The notes under the pieces were generated by a model. The model was not told the origin of the DNA and searched no databases. It saw nothing but the letters and a program-made list of their open reading frames with translations. Positions 15,727-23,290 of a stretch of 23,290 bases of DNA are shown here, one piece after another. The stretch is from assembly GCA_029882675.1 (NCBI GenBank), contig JAOUKJ010000006.1:1-23290 (forward strand), in the 5' to 3' direction. Within the stretch, counting starts at the first letter, position 1. Every line of letters begins with the position of its first letter. The stretch is from Cyclobacteriaceae bacterium (GTDB lineage Bacteria > Bacteroidota > Bacteroidia > Cytophagales > Cyclobacteriaceae). The position numbers and the translations under genes are program-made.

Positions 15727-18132
15727 ATGGGTAAGTATATATGTATTCATGGTCATTTTTATCAACCGCCAAGGGAAAACGCCTGGTTAGAAGAGGTGGA
15801 GCTGCAGGAGTCTGCTCATCCCTTTCATGACTGGAATGAGCGGATTACTTCAGAGTGTTACGGGCCTAATACGGCCTCGCGCATCTTAAATGAAGAAGGT
15901 ACGATTATTGATATCACGAACAACTATTCAAAGATAAGCTTTAACTATGGGCCTACACTGCTTTCCTGGTTAGAAACCAAAGATCCTGTGACCTATCAGA
16001 GCATTCTTGAAGCCGACAAATTGAGCATGGAACGGTTTTCTGGGCATGGTTCAGCAATGGCACAGGTATATAATCACATCATCATGCCACTGGCCAACAG
16101 GAAAGACAAGGAAACGCAGGTGATTTGGGGAATTCGGGATTTTGAACACCGGTTTAAAAGGCATCCTGAAGGGATGTGGCTTGCTGAAACAGCCGTTGAT
16201 ATCGAAACGCTTGAGGTGCTTGTGGTCAATGGAATAAAGTTTACAGTACTGGCGCCACATCAGGCCGGGGCGTTTAAGCGGCCGGGAGACATGGAGATGA
16301 CCTATACGTCACAAAAACCGGTGAATACCCGAATGCCCTACCGCTGTAAATTACCCTCCGGCCGGGAAATAATCATCTATTTTTATGATGGGGAAAAATC
16401 ACGTTCAGTTGCTTTCAATCACCTGCTCAACGATGGGAAGGAATTTGCAAACCAGTTGCTGAGTGGATTTGATGATGATGATGATGGTGACCAACTCGTT
16501 CATATTGCGACAGATGGTGAAAGTTATGGGCATCACCACAGGTATGGTGATATGGCCCTGGCTTTTGGTATAAATTATATAGAAAATAATAGTGATGCCA
16601 TTCTGACTAATTACGGGGAATACATTGAAAAGTGTGGCGAAATTGGAGAATGTGAAATTGTTGAAAACAGCTCCTGGAGCTGTATGCACGGGATAGAACG
16701 ATGGAGGTCTGACTGTGGGTGTAATTCCGGCGGATTGCCCGGATGGAACCAACAATGGCGGGAGCCGTTGAGGGAGGCACTTGACTGGCTCAGGGATGAA
16801 GTTAACAAGTCTTTTGAAACCCAGGCAAGGGAAGTTTTGAAAAATCCCTGGGAGGCACGAAATAAATACATCGATGTAATACTGGAGCGCTCTACGAGCA
16901 AAAAAGTGCATGATTACCTCAATACGCACCCGGATAAACAATTGGAAATAAACAAAGGAGTGCGCTGGCTTGAACTTCAGCGACATGCCTTATTGATGTA
17001 CACGAGTTGCGGTTGGTTTTTTGAAGAAGTTTCCAGAATAGAGACAATACAAATATTACAATATGCATGTCGGGTCATACAACTGTATTATCAGCTTACC
17101 GGCACTGATTTGGAGGTGGATTTTTTGCAAAAGCTAAAAAGCGTAAAAAGCAATATCCCTGAGCTACGTAATGCTGAGCATGTGTATTACAAGTTTGTAG
17201 AGCCCACCCGCCTTGACTTGCAAAGAGTAGGTATGCATTATGCCGTGAGCACACTGTTTGAACCTGATGTGGAATCCATTCAGATTTTTAATTACACAGC
17301 GATCAATAAGTTTTTTGATAAAAAAGAAGGAGGGGTTCAACAACTTGTGATGGGCGTGACGCAAGTCAGGTCAGATGTTACTTACGTTGAAATGGAGTTT
17401 TCATTTGTGGCACTTTATCTGGGCCAGCATAATATCATTGGGTACATATCATTGGATATGGAAGGTGATTATTTTGACGAGATGTGTGCAGAAGTAAGTA
17501 TGGCTTTTGACGAAAGCAGGGTGGCTGATGTGATCGGGCTGATGCAAAAGTATTTTGGACAGGAAAAATTCACTTTGTGGCACTTGTTTAAAGACCAAAA
17601 AAGGAAGGTGATTTCACAAATATTGGCGGAAAACCTTGAACAGGTGGAAGATTCCTACCGGAACATTTATAAGCGTGATTATCCCCTGCTGAATATGATG
17701 TTGACATCGGAAATACCCATACCGAATGCCTATACTACCACCCTTGAATATGTGCTCAATACTGACCTGCGAAACAGCTTTAACAAGGAAAAAATAGAGC
17801 TGAGTGAATTGGCCAGGATTTTTGATGAATTTGAAAAGTGGGATCTTAGAATTGATGATAGCCTGGCCTTACAAAAACATGCCGGAGAACGGGTGGAAAG
17901 GACCATGATGAGTATTTTTAAAAATATTTATGATGTTTCCAGATTGCACCAGCTTAATGTATTTTTTAGTTATCTGGAAAAATTCGGACTGACGCCCAAC
18001 CTCAGCAGGAGTCAAAACCTTTATTTTTATATGGCGAAAAGTATTTATGGCCATCCCGAATCTAAAAATGAAGAGTGGGACATGGAATTTAAAAAACTAG
18101 GTAAAAACCTCGGCGTAAAGGTCAATTACTGA
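15727..18132 (+). CDS. GH57 / DUF3536 glycoside hydrolase-like protein
   Basis: This 801-residue protein has no signal peptide and so is probably cytoplasmic. Its N-terminal half is a GH57 catalytic barrel: HGHFYQPPRENAW (conserved region 1, residues 8-20), GMWLAETAVD with the likely nucleophile E154, and IATDGESYGHHH with the likely acid/base D263. The C-terminal half matches the DUF3536 region found attached to GH57 in Bacteroidota, Cyanobacteria and others. GH57 enzymes act on alpha-glucans (amylase, branching enzyme, 4-alpha-glucanotransferase). The exact reaction of this subgroup is not known to me. It lies 41 nt after trmB and only one base before the SRAP gene. A run of five Asp residues (249-253) precedes the region 4 motif. 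Confidence 0.88.
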   Translation: MGKYICIHGHFYQPPRENAWLEEVELQESAHPFHDWNERITSECYGPNTASRILNEEGTIIDITNNYSKISFNYGPTLLSWLETKDPVTYQSILEADKLSMERFSGHGSAMAQVYNHIIMPLANRKDKETQVIWGIRDFEHRFKRHPEGMWLAETAVDIETLEVLVVNGIKFTVLAPHQAGAFKRPGDMEMTYTSQKPVNTRMPYRCKLPSGREIIIYFYDGEKSRSVAFNHLLNDGKEFANQLLSGFDDDDDGDQLVHIATDGESYGHHHRYGDMALAFGINYIENNSDAILTNYGEYIEKCGEIGECEIVENSSWSCMHGIERWRSDCGCNSGGLPGWNQQWREPLREALDWLRDEVNKSFETQAREVLKNPWEARNKYIDVILERSTSKKVHDYLNTHPDKQLEINKGVRWLELQRHALLMYTSCGWFFEEVSRIETIQILQYACRVIQLYYQLTGTDLEVDFLQKLKSVKSNIPELRNAEHVYYKFVEPTRLDLQRVGMHYAVSTLFEPDVESIQIFNYTAINKFFDKKEGGVQQLVMGVTQVRSDVTYVEMEFSFVALYLGQHNIIGYISLDMEGDYFDEMCAEVSMAFDESRVADVIGLMQKYFGQEKFTLWHLFKDQKRKVISQILAENLEQVEDSYRNIYKRDYPLLNMMLTSEIPIPNAYTTTLEYVLNTDLRNSFNKEKIELSELARIFDEFEKWDLRIDDSLALQKHAGERVERTMMSIFKNIYDVSRLHQLNVFFSYLEKFGLTPNLSRSQNLYFYMAKSIYGHPESKNEEWDMEFKKLGKNLGVKVNY
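16471..16485 (+). repeat. In-frame (GAT)5 trinucleotide run
   Basis: Five GAT codons in a row encode Asp249-253 of the GH57/DUF3536 protein, just before the strand leading to the conserved catalytic region. Slippage here would change the acidic loop length by whole residues and keep the frame. Confidence 0.6.
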
Positions 18133-18133
18133 T

Positions 18134-18895
18134 ATGTGTTACGATATTTCATACCTCACAAAACGGCAAACGGATTATGCGAAAAGGTATGGAAGTAAAG
18201 AAGATGTTGAGGACATTAAAAAACGATTTCCCCCTGTTTACCATACGAATGGATTTATGCACCCTCCAGTGCCTGTAGTGACGGGTGAGCGGCCAGACCT
18301 GATGCAAATGTACACATGGGGACTGATTCCCAATTGGTCAAAATCATGGGAAGAGGCTGAAAAAATCAGATCAGGAACAATCAATGCCCGGGGGGAATCA
18401 CTTTGGAATAAACCGGCCTTCCGCCAATCTGCAAAAGAAAGGAGATGCCTGGTCATTGTTGATGGTTTCTTTGAGTATCACCACCACCAAGGCAGGACTT
18501 TTCCTTATTATTTCAAAAGAAAAGATGATCAGCCAATGGCATTGGGCGGGATTTGGGACAGGTGGGAAAACGGGGAAAACGGAATGGTTTTATATACCTT
18601 TTCCATCGTTACCACCGCAGCTAATGAACGTATGACAGTGGTTCATAACAATCCCAAAGTCCTCAAAAGAGGAGGCCCAAGAATGCCGTTAATTGTCCCG
18701 GAAGAAAGTGAAAAAGATTGGATCAGTGATCAGGAGAATGTGATTGACATGATCCGGCCATATCCGGTCAATATGCTGACAGATTATACCGTTCATCGTT
18801 TGAAAGGCCCGGAGGCCATGGGCAATGTGCCACAGGCACTCGAGCTGTTTGAATATCCTGAATTAAAAAGGGGGGTACAGGGAAAATTATTTTAA
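18134..18895 (+). CDS. SRAP/HMCES-type abasic-site processing protein (YedK family)
   Basis: This 253-residue SOS-response-associated peptidase (SRAP) protein has the invariant catalytic Cys at position 2 (MCYDISYL), exposed after Met removal. TWGLIPNW is near 61-68, INARGES has N84 and R86, GFFEY has E114, and VVH has H171. The family crosslinks covalently to abasic sites in single-stranded DNA to shield them during replication, and can self-release. Here about 10 residues (NNPKVLKRGG) separate the His from the PRMP motif, a form I associate with Bacteroidota members. The start overlaps the end of the GH57 gene by context, with one base between stop and ATG, so translational coupling is likely. 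Confidence 0.92.
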   Translation: MCYDISYLTKRQTDYAKRYGSKEDVEDIKKRFPPVYHTNGFMHPPVPVVTGERPDLMQMYTWGLIPNWSKSWEEAEKIRSGTINARGESLWNKPAFRQSAKERRCLVIVDGFFEYHHHQGRTFPYYFKRKDDQPMALGGIWDRWENGENGMVLYTFSIVTTAANERMTVVHNNPKVLKRGGPRMPLIVPEESEKDWISDQENVIDMIRPYPVNMLTDYTVHRLKGPEAMGNVPQALELFEYPELKRGVQGKLF

Positions 18896-18922
18896 TTATT
18901 TTATAAATAAATCAGATCAACA

Positions 18923-19513
18923 ATGTTTACAGGAATAATAGAATCTCAGGGTGTTGTGAAGTCCATCGAAAAGGAGGGTAGTAATGTTCATTTTAAAATA
19001 GAGAGTAGTATAAGTAGTGAAGTGAAGGTTGATCAGAGCGTAGCCCACGATGGGGTGTGCCTGACCGTGACCCGGCAGGAACAGCAATGTCATTGGGTGA
19101 CAGCCATTGATGAAACAATAAAGCGCTCAACACTGGGTGTCTGGAAACCCGGGACATTGGTAAATCTCGAACGATGCATGTTAAACAATGGGAGGTTTGA
19201 CGGACACATCGTACAGGGGCATGTCGATACGGTGGGAGAGGTTCTGAGTGTCAGTGATGAAGGAGGAAGCTGGTTGTATAAAATCGGCCATAAACCATCT
19301 GAAAACCCTACTGTGGAAAAAGGCTCGGTGACGGTGAATGGCATCAGCCTTACCTGCTTCAATAGTGAAACAAATGCGTTTTCAGTGGCTATCATTCCCT
19401 ATACCTACGAACACACCAACTTTAAAGCATTAAAAGTGGGTGATAAAGTAAATCTGGAATTCGATATTATCGGGAAATATGTAAAGAAACTACTCGAACA
19501 AAAAGAAAAATAG
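18923..19513 (+). CDS. ribE: Riboflavin synthase alpha subunit (RibE)
   Basis: This 196-residue enzyme makes riboflavin by dismutation of two 6,7-dimethyl-8-ribityllumazine molecules. It starts with the family signature MFTGIIESQGVV. The two tandem lumazine-binding beta-barrel repeats are visible: VAHDGVCLTVT at 40-50 and NGRFDGHIVQGHVDTVGE at 89-106 in the first half, and SVTVNGISLTCF in the second. Length is typical. It follows the SRAP gene by 27 nt, with no riboswitch room between. It ends 6 nt from the stop of the convergent cytochrome c gene, with no terminator visible between the two. Confidence 0.96.
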   Translation: MFTGIIESQGVVKSIEKEGSNVHFKIESSISSEVKVDQSVAHDGVCLTVTRQEQQCHWVTAIDETIKRSTLGVWKPGTLVNLERCMLNNGRFDGHIVQGHVDTVGEVLSVSDEGGSWLYKIGHKPSENPTVEKGSVTVNGISLTCFNSETNAFSVAIIPYTYEHTNFKALKVGDKVNLEFDIIGKYVKKLLEQKEK

Positions 19514-19519
19514 ATGAGT

Positions 19520-19945
19520 CTAGTCTTTAGCGGTAGCTCCTTCTTTGGCTTTGGTCACTTCTTCTACGTCTTCAATGCGTATAACCTTGTCTGAGGAGTT
19601 ACCCCATTCACGGAGTGTATAATTTACGACATCGGCAACTTCCTGATCTTCCAGTCCAAGCATAGACATGTAGTTGTTGTATTTAACGCCATTTACTTCG
19701 ATCTCGCCTTGTAATCCGTATTTGACCGCTTCAAGGGCTTTTTCTGTGTTTTCCAGCAGATAATCAGAACCGGCAAGAGGAGGATATACATTGGGTATGC
19801 CTTTTCCATCGCCCTGGTGACAGGCAATGCAGTACATTTCAAAAATACCCTGGCCCCGTTTGACGCTTTCTGACAAATAATTGTCCTGATAGTAAAAACC
19901 AGACAAGGCAATAAAAAAAACGACAGCTACAATAATTACTCGCAT
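19520..19945 (-). CDS. Small membrane-anchored class I cytochrome c
   Basis: This 141-residue protein has an N-terminal hydrophobic helix (residues 2-17) that is either a signal or an anchor, a single heme site CIACH at C39-H43, a PNVYPPLAGSDYLL segment, and a likely axial Met in NYMSML (M93 or M95). The last 20 residues are charged. It is a periplasmic one-electron carrier. It lies downstream of and on the same strand as the PQQ-type sugar dehydrogenase (110-nt gap with a terminator and its own candidate promoter), so it is a plausible electron acceptor. Other partners, such as terminal oxidases, cannot be excluded. Confidence 0.88.
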   Translation of the reverse strand: MRVIIVAVVFFIALSGFYYQDNYLSESVKRGQGIFEMYCIACHQGDGKGIPNVYPPLAGSDYLLENTEKALEAVKYGLQGEIEVNGVKYNNYMSMLGLEDQEVADVVNYTLREWGNSSDKVIRIEDVEEVTKAKEGATAKD

Positions 19946-19960
19946 ACTTTAACTTTTTAA

Positions 19961-19990
19961 TAAATATAAACGCAAAATATAATTTAACAA
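19961..19990 (-). promoter_or_regulatory. Candidate promoter of the cytochrome c gene
   Basis: On the minus strand TTG (plus 19988-19990) and TATATTTA (19968 down to 19961) are 19 nt apart, seven of eight bases of TAnnTTTG. It leaves a leader of under 15 nt, which is short, so the true start site is uncertain. Confidence 0.3.
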
Positions 19991-19996
19991 AACACT

Positions 19997-20047
19997 TGTG
20001 GTCAGGGTGAGCTGTTTATGAATATTCAGCCACCCTGACTTACCACA
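19997..20047 (-). terminator. Hairpin terminator after the sugar dehydrogenase
   Basis: On the minus strand TGTGG and TCAGGGTG pair with CACCCTGA and CCACA around a 13-nt-plus loop, with a TAAG bulge, and a T-rich GTGTTTTGTT tail follows. It starts 9 nt after the dehydrogenase stop codon. Confidence 0.75.
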
Positions 20048-20055
20048 GGTCTATA

Positions 20056-21198
20056 CTATTTTTCTTCTTCTACCTTTTCAGCAGGCACTAACCTAACCAG
20101 CATGCCGGGGCCTTCAGTACCCACATAGATGAAACCATCCGGGCCCTGACGAATAGAGCGAACACGGCCAATCCCTTCCAGCACGACTTCTTCATGTAAA
20201 ACCCGGCTCTCATAAATTTCACAATGCACCAGATTTCTGAATTTCAGGGATCCCACCAGCAGATCGCCCTTCCAGTTAGGGTACTTATCGCTTGTTACAA
20301 ACTCCATGCCACAAGGGGCAATAGAGGGTAGCCAGTAATAAAGCGGCTGACTCATATCTTCCTGCTCGGTGAGGTCTGTAAAGGAGGTGCCGTTATAATT
20401 AACGCCATAGGAGATCGTGGGCCAGCCGTAGTTTACGCCGGGCTTTATGATGTTGATTTCATCTCCTCCCATTGGTCCATGTTCATGCTCCCAGATCTCT
20501 CCTGTCTCAGGATTCATGGCCATACCCTGTTGATTCCTGTGACCATTGGAATATATTTCAGGCTTTACACCGGGTGTATTTACGTAAGGATTATCCTTCG
20601 GAACAGCACCGTCATCATGTAATCGGAAAATTTTCCCCCGGTTGTTGTTCATTTCCTGTACAAAGTCACGACCCCCGCGATCGCCGACAGAAAGGTATAA
20701 ATAACCCTCCCGGTCGAATTCTATACGTCCTCCAAAGTGGTGGTTGGTTTCATAGTTAGGCAGGGCCTTAAAAATCAATTCTTTATTTACAAGTTTATCT
20801 TTTTTGATGCGGGCACGCATAAAAGCCGTGTTTTGGCCTTCGCCTTCTTCACCATCTTGTTTGGGTGATGAGTATGAGAAATAGATAAATTTGTTGTTTT
20901 TATAATCGGGGTGTAGTTCAATATCAAAAAGTCCTCCCTGACCTTTAGCGACAATTTCAGGGAGCCCTTCAACATCCCGAAGTTCCTTGGTGCCCAGGTT
21001 GTAAATTTTCATCCGCCCTTCTCTTTCAGCCAGCAGGACTTCATCATCACTGATAAACTCAAAGCTCCATAATACGCCAAGACCCGTAACTACGGTATCC
21101 ACGGTGAAACTCATTTGGCTGGATTCAATGACAGGCTTTTGTGCCAAAGACAGAGAAACCCACATGCAGGCAATTATTGCCAGATATATTTTTTTCAT
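20056..21198 (-). CDS. PQQ-dependent-type sugar dehydrogenase (soluble aldose/sorbosone dehydrogenase family)
   Basis: This 380-residue secreted protein has a signal peptide MKKIYLAIIACMWVSLSLAQ. The chosen ATG at 21198 begins that peptide, and a longer TTG-start version would put extra charged residues before it. The mature part is a six-bladed beta-propeller with SFEFISDDEVLLAEREGRM, GGLFDIELHPDYKNN, HFGGRIEFDREGYLYLSVGD, the calcium/PQQ-region NGHRNQQGMA and EHEHGPMGGDEIN, then GWPTISYG. These are hallmarks of the YliI/soluble glucose dehydrogenase group, which oxidises aldoses to lactones in the periplasm. PQQ synthesis genes are not in the window. The cytochrome c gene follows. Confidence 0.92.
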   Translation of the reverse strand: MKKIYLAIIACMWVSLSLAQKPVIESSQMSFTVDTVVTGLGVLWSFEFISDDEVLLAEREGRMKIYNLGTKELRDVEGLPEIVAKGQGGLFDIELHPDYKNNKFIYFSYSSPKQDGEEGEGQNTAFMRARIKKDKLVNKELIFKALPNYETNHHFGGRIEFDREGYLYLSVGDRGGRDFVQEMNNNRGKIFRLHDDGAVPKDNPYVNTPGVKPEIYSNGHRNQQGMAMNPETGEIWEHEHGPMGGDEINIIKPGVNYGWPTISYGVNYNGTSFTDLTEQEDMSQPLYYWLPSIAPCGMEFVTSDKYPNWKGDLLVGSLKFRNLVHCEIYESRVLHEEVVLEGIGRVRSIRQGPDGFIYVGTEGPGMLVRLVPAEKVEEEK

Positions 21199-21240
21199 AA
21201 TTACGAATTTTGTTTTGGTCTGGTTTAATAAAAATAGCCG

Positions 21241-21248
21241 CAAATATA
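21241..21248 (-). promoter_or_regulatory. -7 element of the sugar dehydrogenase promoter
   Basis: TATATTTG on the minus strand is a perfect TAnnTTTG match 43 nt before the dehydrogenase ATG. The upstream TTG is only 15 nt away, shorter than usual, so the -33 element is unclear. Confidence 0.4.
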
Positions 21249-21431
21249 AGCTTTGTTTTCTGTCAATTAAAAACGAAGTCAGGCTTTTTGTAAAGAGGAT
21301 ATACTTTTATGAAGGGCATTCGTGAAAATTTTAAGAATTAACGTCACGTACAAATTGGATTTAATGTTGCTTGGAAACAGAATTATTCCCTAATTTAAGC
21401 TTTGCTTTTAACCAAACAGTAATATACCAGT

Positions 21432-23290
21432 ATGAGTGAGGAACTATTACGTGCTGTAATAAAACTTTTTGCTATTGTGGCTCGTGAGCGAATAACTGAT
21501 GCTGAAAGGGAAAATATCAGCGAATTTCTCCTCGTTCACCTCAATCAGGAATCTGTAGGTCACTACCTGAGGTTATTTGATAAATATGTGGCCGAATATA
21601 AGGTGGAAAAAAAGTCGGGGTTGGATGTTGATGATGAAACCCTTGTTTTTGTTGACGAGTGGAGCAATATCATAAAAATATCAAAAGAAGTAAACAAATC
21701 ACTTACCATCACTCAAAAGCTCATTCTGGTCATAAAGATTATTGAGCTGATTTACTCCGGTGGGGAAATATCTGAACGTCAGGAAAACCTGATGTTTTAT
21801 ATTGCAGAAGCGCTGAAGCTTTCTAAAAACCAGTTGGATTCTTTGCGGGGCTTTGTTACCGGCGAAGATTATGAAGACTTGTCTACCGAGGATATGCTGA
21901 TTATAGATGAGGGATCCGGACAGTCGGCAGTGGCCGGCCCGGTGATGACGGCCAAGAACCTGACGGGCATTATTGCGATATTGCGAATACCTGACATTGA
22001 AACGTACTTCATTAAATATCTCGGAATTTCAACCTTGTACCTCAATGGAATTCCCTTTAGAAGTCGTACAATTGACATGTTTCCAACAGGGAGTACCATC
22101 AGGGGGAATAAAATAAAAACCATTTATTATAGTGATGTCATCAATCGTTTTTTGATGAGTGAGGAGATGTCCAGGGTAACGTTTTCAGCCGAACATATAT
22201 TTTATCATTTTAGAAGCGGGAAGGCCGGTCTGCAAAACATTCATTTTTCAGAAGAAGGGGGAAAACTTATCGGGTTAATGGGGGCGAGTGGTTCCGGGAA
22301 ATCAACCTTGCTCAATGTGCTTAACGGGAGTGAACGGCCGTCAAGTGGAAGGGTGATAATAAATGGTGTCAATGTGCATGATGAGCCTGAAAAGATGGAA
22401 GGCGTGGTTGGTTTTGTACCACAGGATGATTTACTGATCGCTGAGCTTACTGTCTTTGAAAACCTGAATTTTGCTGCAAAACTCACCTTTAAAGATAACA
22501 CCAAAGAAGAAAATGCCGTACTCGTTGGCCGGATTTTACAGAGTCTGGGATTATCGGAGACGGCACACCTTAAGGTGGGTTCAGCTTTTGACAAGACCAT
22601 TAGCGGGGGCCAGCGCAAGCGGCTCAATATCGCCCTGGAATTGCTCCGTGAACCGGCCGTTTTATTTGTGGATGAGCCCACAAGCGGGCTTTCTTCCCGC
22701 GATTCTGAAAATATAATGGACTTGCTCAAAGAGCTTTCCTTCAAGGGGAAAATGATATTTGTTGTTATTCATCAGCCCTCTTCCGATATCTTTAAAATGT
22801 TTGATTCGCTGTTGATTCTTGATGCCGGCGGATTGGAAATTTATTATGGAAATCCTGTCGAGGCCGTTGTTTACTTTAAGGAGATCATTAATGCGGCCAA
22901 TAAAACACAAGGGGGCTGCCCGGAATGTGGAAATATAAATCCCGAACAGGTTTTTGATATTATCGAAACCCGGATTGTAAATGAATATGGCCGGCTTACA
23001 CAGGTGCGGAAAGTGTCTCCGGGGCAATGGTATCAGTACTTTAAAGATAATATTAAGCTTCCGAAAATCAAACATAGCAGGGAACCCCTCGAAGTGACAC
23101 AGAAAATTCCGGGAAAATTGAGGCAGGCAGGAGTGTTCTTTCATCGCGATGTCAAATCAAAACTTTCGAATAAACAGTACCTGGCTATTACATTGATGGA
23201 GGCTCCTTTTTTGGCTTTTTTTATGGCATATATGGTCAGGTATTATGCTACTCTTAATGTGGACGAGCCTGTTTATTCCTTTTTCAAAAA
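21432..23290 (+). CDS. TerB-like / FHA-like / ABCG-type ABC transporter fusion (3' truncated)
   Basis: The frame opens with ATG at 21432 and runs to the window end without a stop (619 codons). Residues 1-150 form a helical TerB-like region. Residues of about 190-265 (LYLNGIPF, GSTIRGNKIK, IYYSDVINRF) look FHA-like. An ABC ATPase follows, with Walker A GASGSGKST at 284-292, Q331, signature SGGQRKR at 391-397, Walker B VLFVDEPTSGL near 410-420 and H447 in VVIHQPSSD. A CPECG motif lies at 496-500. The first membrane span begins near residue 600, so the permease domain follows the ATPase as in ABCG half-transporters. Function is not known: export of lipid or drug-like molecules is the family norm, and the TerB and FHA parts suggest regulation at the membrane or by phosphorylation. 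The first 233 nt before it hold no gene. Confidence 0.85.
   Translation, partial: MSEELLRAVIKLFAIVARERITDAERENISEFLLVHLNQESVGHYLRLFDKYVAEYKVEKKSGLDVDDETLVFVDEWSNIIKISKEVNKSLTITQKLILVIKIIELIYSGGEISERQENLMFYIAEALKLSKNQLDSLRGFVTGEDYEDLSTEDMLIIDEGSGQSAVAGPVMTAKNLTGIIAILRIPDIETYFIKYLGISTLYLNGIPFRSRTIDMFPTGSTIRGNKIKTIYYSDVINRFLMSEEMSRVTFSAEHIFYHFRSGKAGLQNIHFSEEGGKLIGLMGASGSGKSTLLNVLNGSERPSSGRVIINGVNVHDEPEKMEGVVGFVPQDDLLIAELTVFENLNFAAKLTFKDNTKEENAVLVGRILQSLGLSETAHLKVGSAFDKTISGGQRKRLNIALELLREPAVLFVDEPTSGLSSRDSENIMDLLKELSFKGKMIFVVIHQPSSDIFKMFDSLLILDAGGLEIYYGNPVEAVVYFKEIINAANKTQGGCPECGNINPEQVFDIIETRIVNEYGRLTQVRKVSPGQWYQYFKDNIKLPKIKHSREPLEVTQKIPGKLRQAGVFFHRDVKSKLSNKQYLAITLMEAPFLAFFMAYMVRYYATLNVDEPVYSFFK

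Noticed and set aside
18896..18922. FMN riboswitch before riboflavin synthase
   Set aside because: Only 27 nt separate it from the previous gene, far too short for the roughly 130-nt aptamer.
21199..21243. N-terminal extension of the sugar dehydrogenase from a TTG at 21243
   Set aside because: It would place 15 residues before a clean signal peptide and start almost inside the promoter -7 element.
1..23290. CRISPR arrays, insertion sequences, prophage or tRNA/rRNA genes
   Set aside because: No regularly spaced repeats, transposase or integrase motifs, or tRNA cloverleaf sequence were seen on reading both strands.

Overview
The window reads as a piece of a Bacteroidota chromosome. The evidence is two proteins with type IX secretion (T9SS)-style C-terminal domains, intergenic matches to the Bacteroidota promoter form TTG-N19/20-TAnnTTTG, short A/T-rich leaders with weak ribosome-binding sites, and moderate GC. 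A Saprospiria-like or related environmental lineage fits the PorU-type protein, the TerB-ABC fusion and the secreted Gfo/Idh and membrane-bound-dehydrogenase genes, but the sequence alone does not fix the class. I see no phage, transposon, CRISPR array, tRNA or rRNA.

Positions 1-3553 (+): the 3' part of a large C25-peptidase/PorU-like protein, then a GntP-family sugar-acid permease. A 40-codon minus-strand fragment between them resembles the start of a VOC/glyoxalase-fold protein. A 36-nt hairpin serves as a shared terminator between the permease and the convergent operon.

Positions 3589-9614 (-): a four-gene operon read right to left from a clear Bacteroidota promoter. It encodes a Tat-type secreted Gfo/Idh/MocA oxidoreductase, a lipoprotein membrane-bound dehydrogenase fused to cytochrome c, a Tat-type secreted sugar-isomerase-like TIM barrel and a cytoplasmic SDR dehydrogenase. 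With the convergent GntP permease this looks like a sugar or sugar-acid oxidation and uptake locus. The substrate is not determined.

Positions 9615-12237 (+): a 360-nt AT-rich leader, then nrfH and nrfA, the tetraheme quinol dehydrogenase and pentaheme nitrite reductase that reduce nitrite to ammonium. Two strong hairpins follow.

Positions 12337-19513 (+): a secreted amidase/PGRP protein with a T9SS-like tail, then a close-packed run of housekeeping genes: folC (folate), trmB (tRNA m7G46), a GH57/DUF3536 glycoside hydrolase, an SRAP/HMCES-type abasic-site protein one base behind it, and riboflavin synthase.

Positions 19520-21248 (-): a PQQ-dependent-type sugar dehydrogenase followed by a small membrane-anchored cytochrome c, a plausible oxidase/acceptor pair separated by a strong hairpin. 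Positions 21432-23290 (+): a half-transporter of ABCG type with TerB-like and FHA-like N-terminal regions, cut off by the window end.

Taken together the window is rich in periplasmic electron transfer (NrfHA, two dehydrogenase-cytochrome modules) and carbohydrate oxidation. I find several unusual gene pairings but no strong evidence for a wholly new system.
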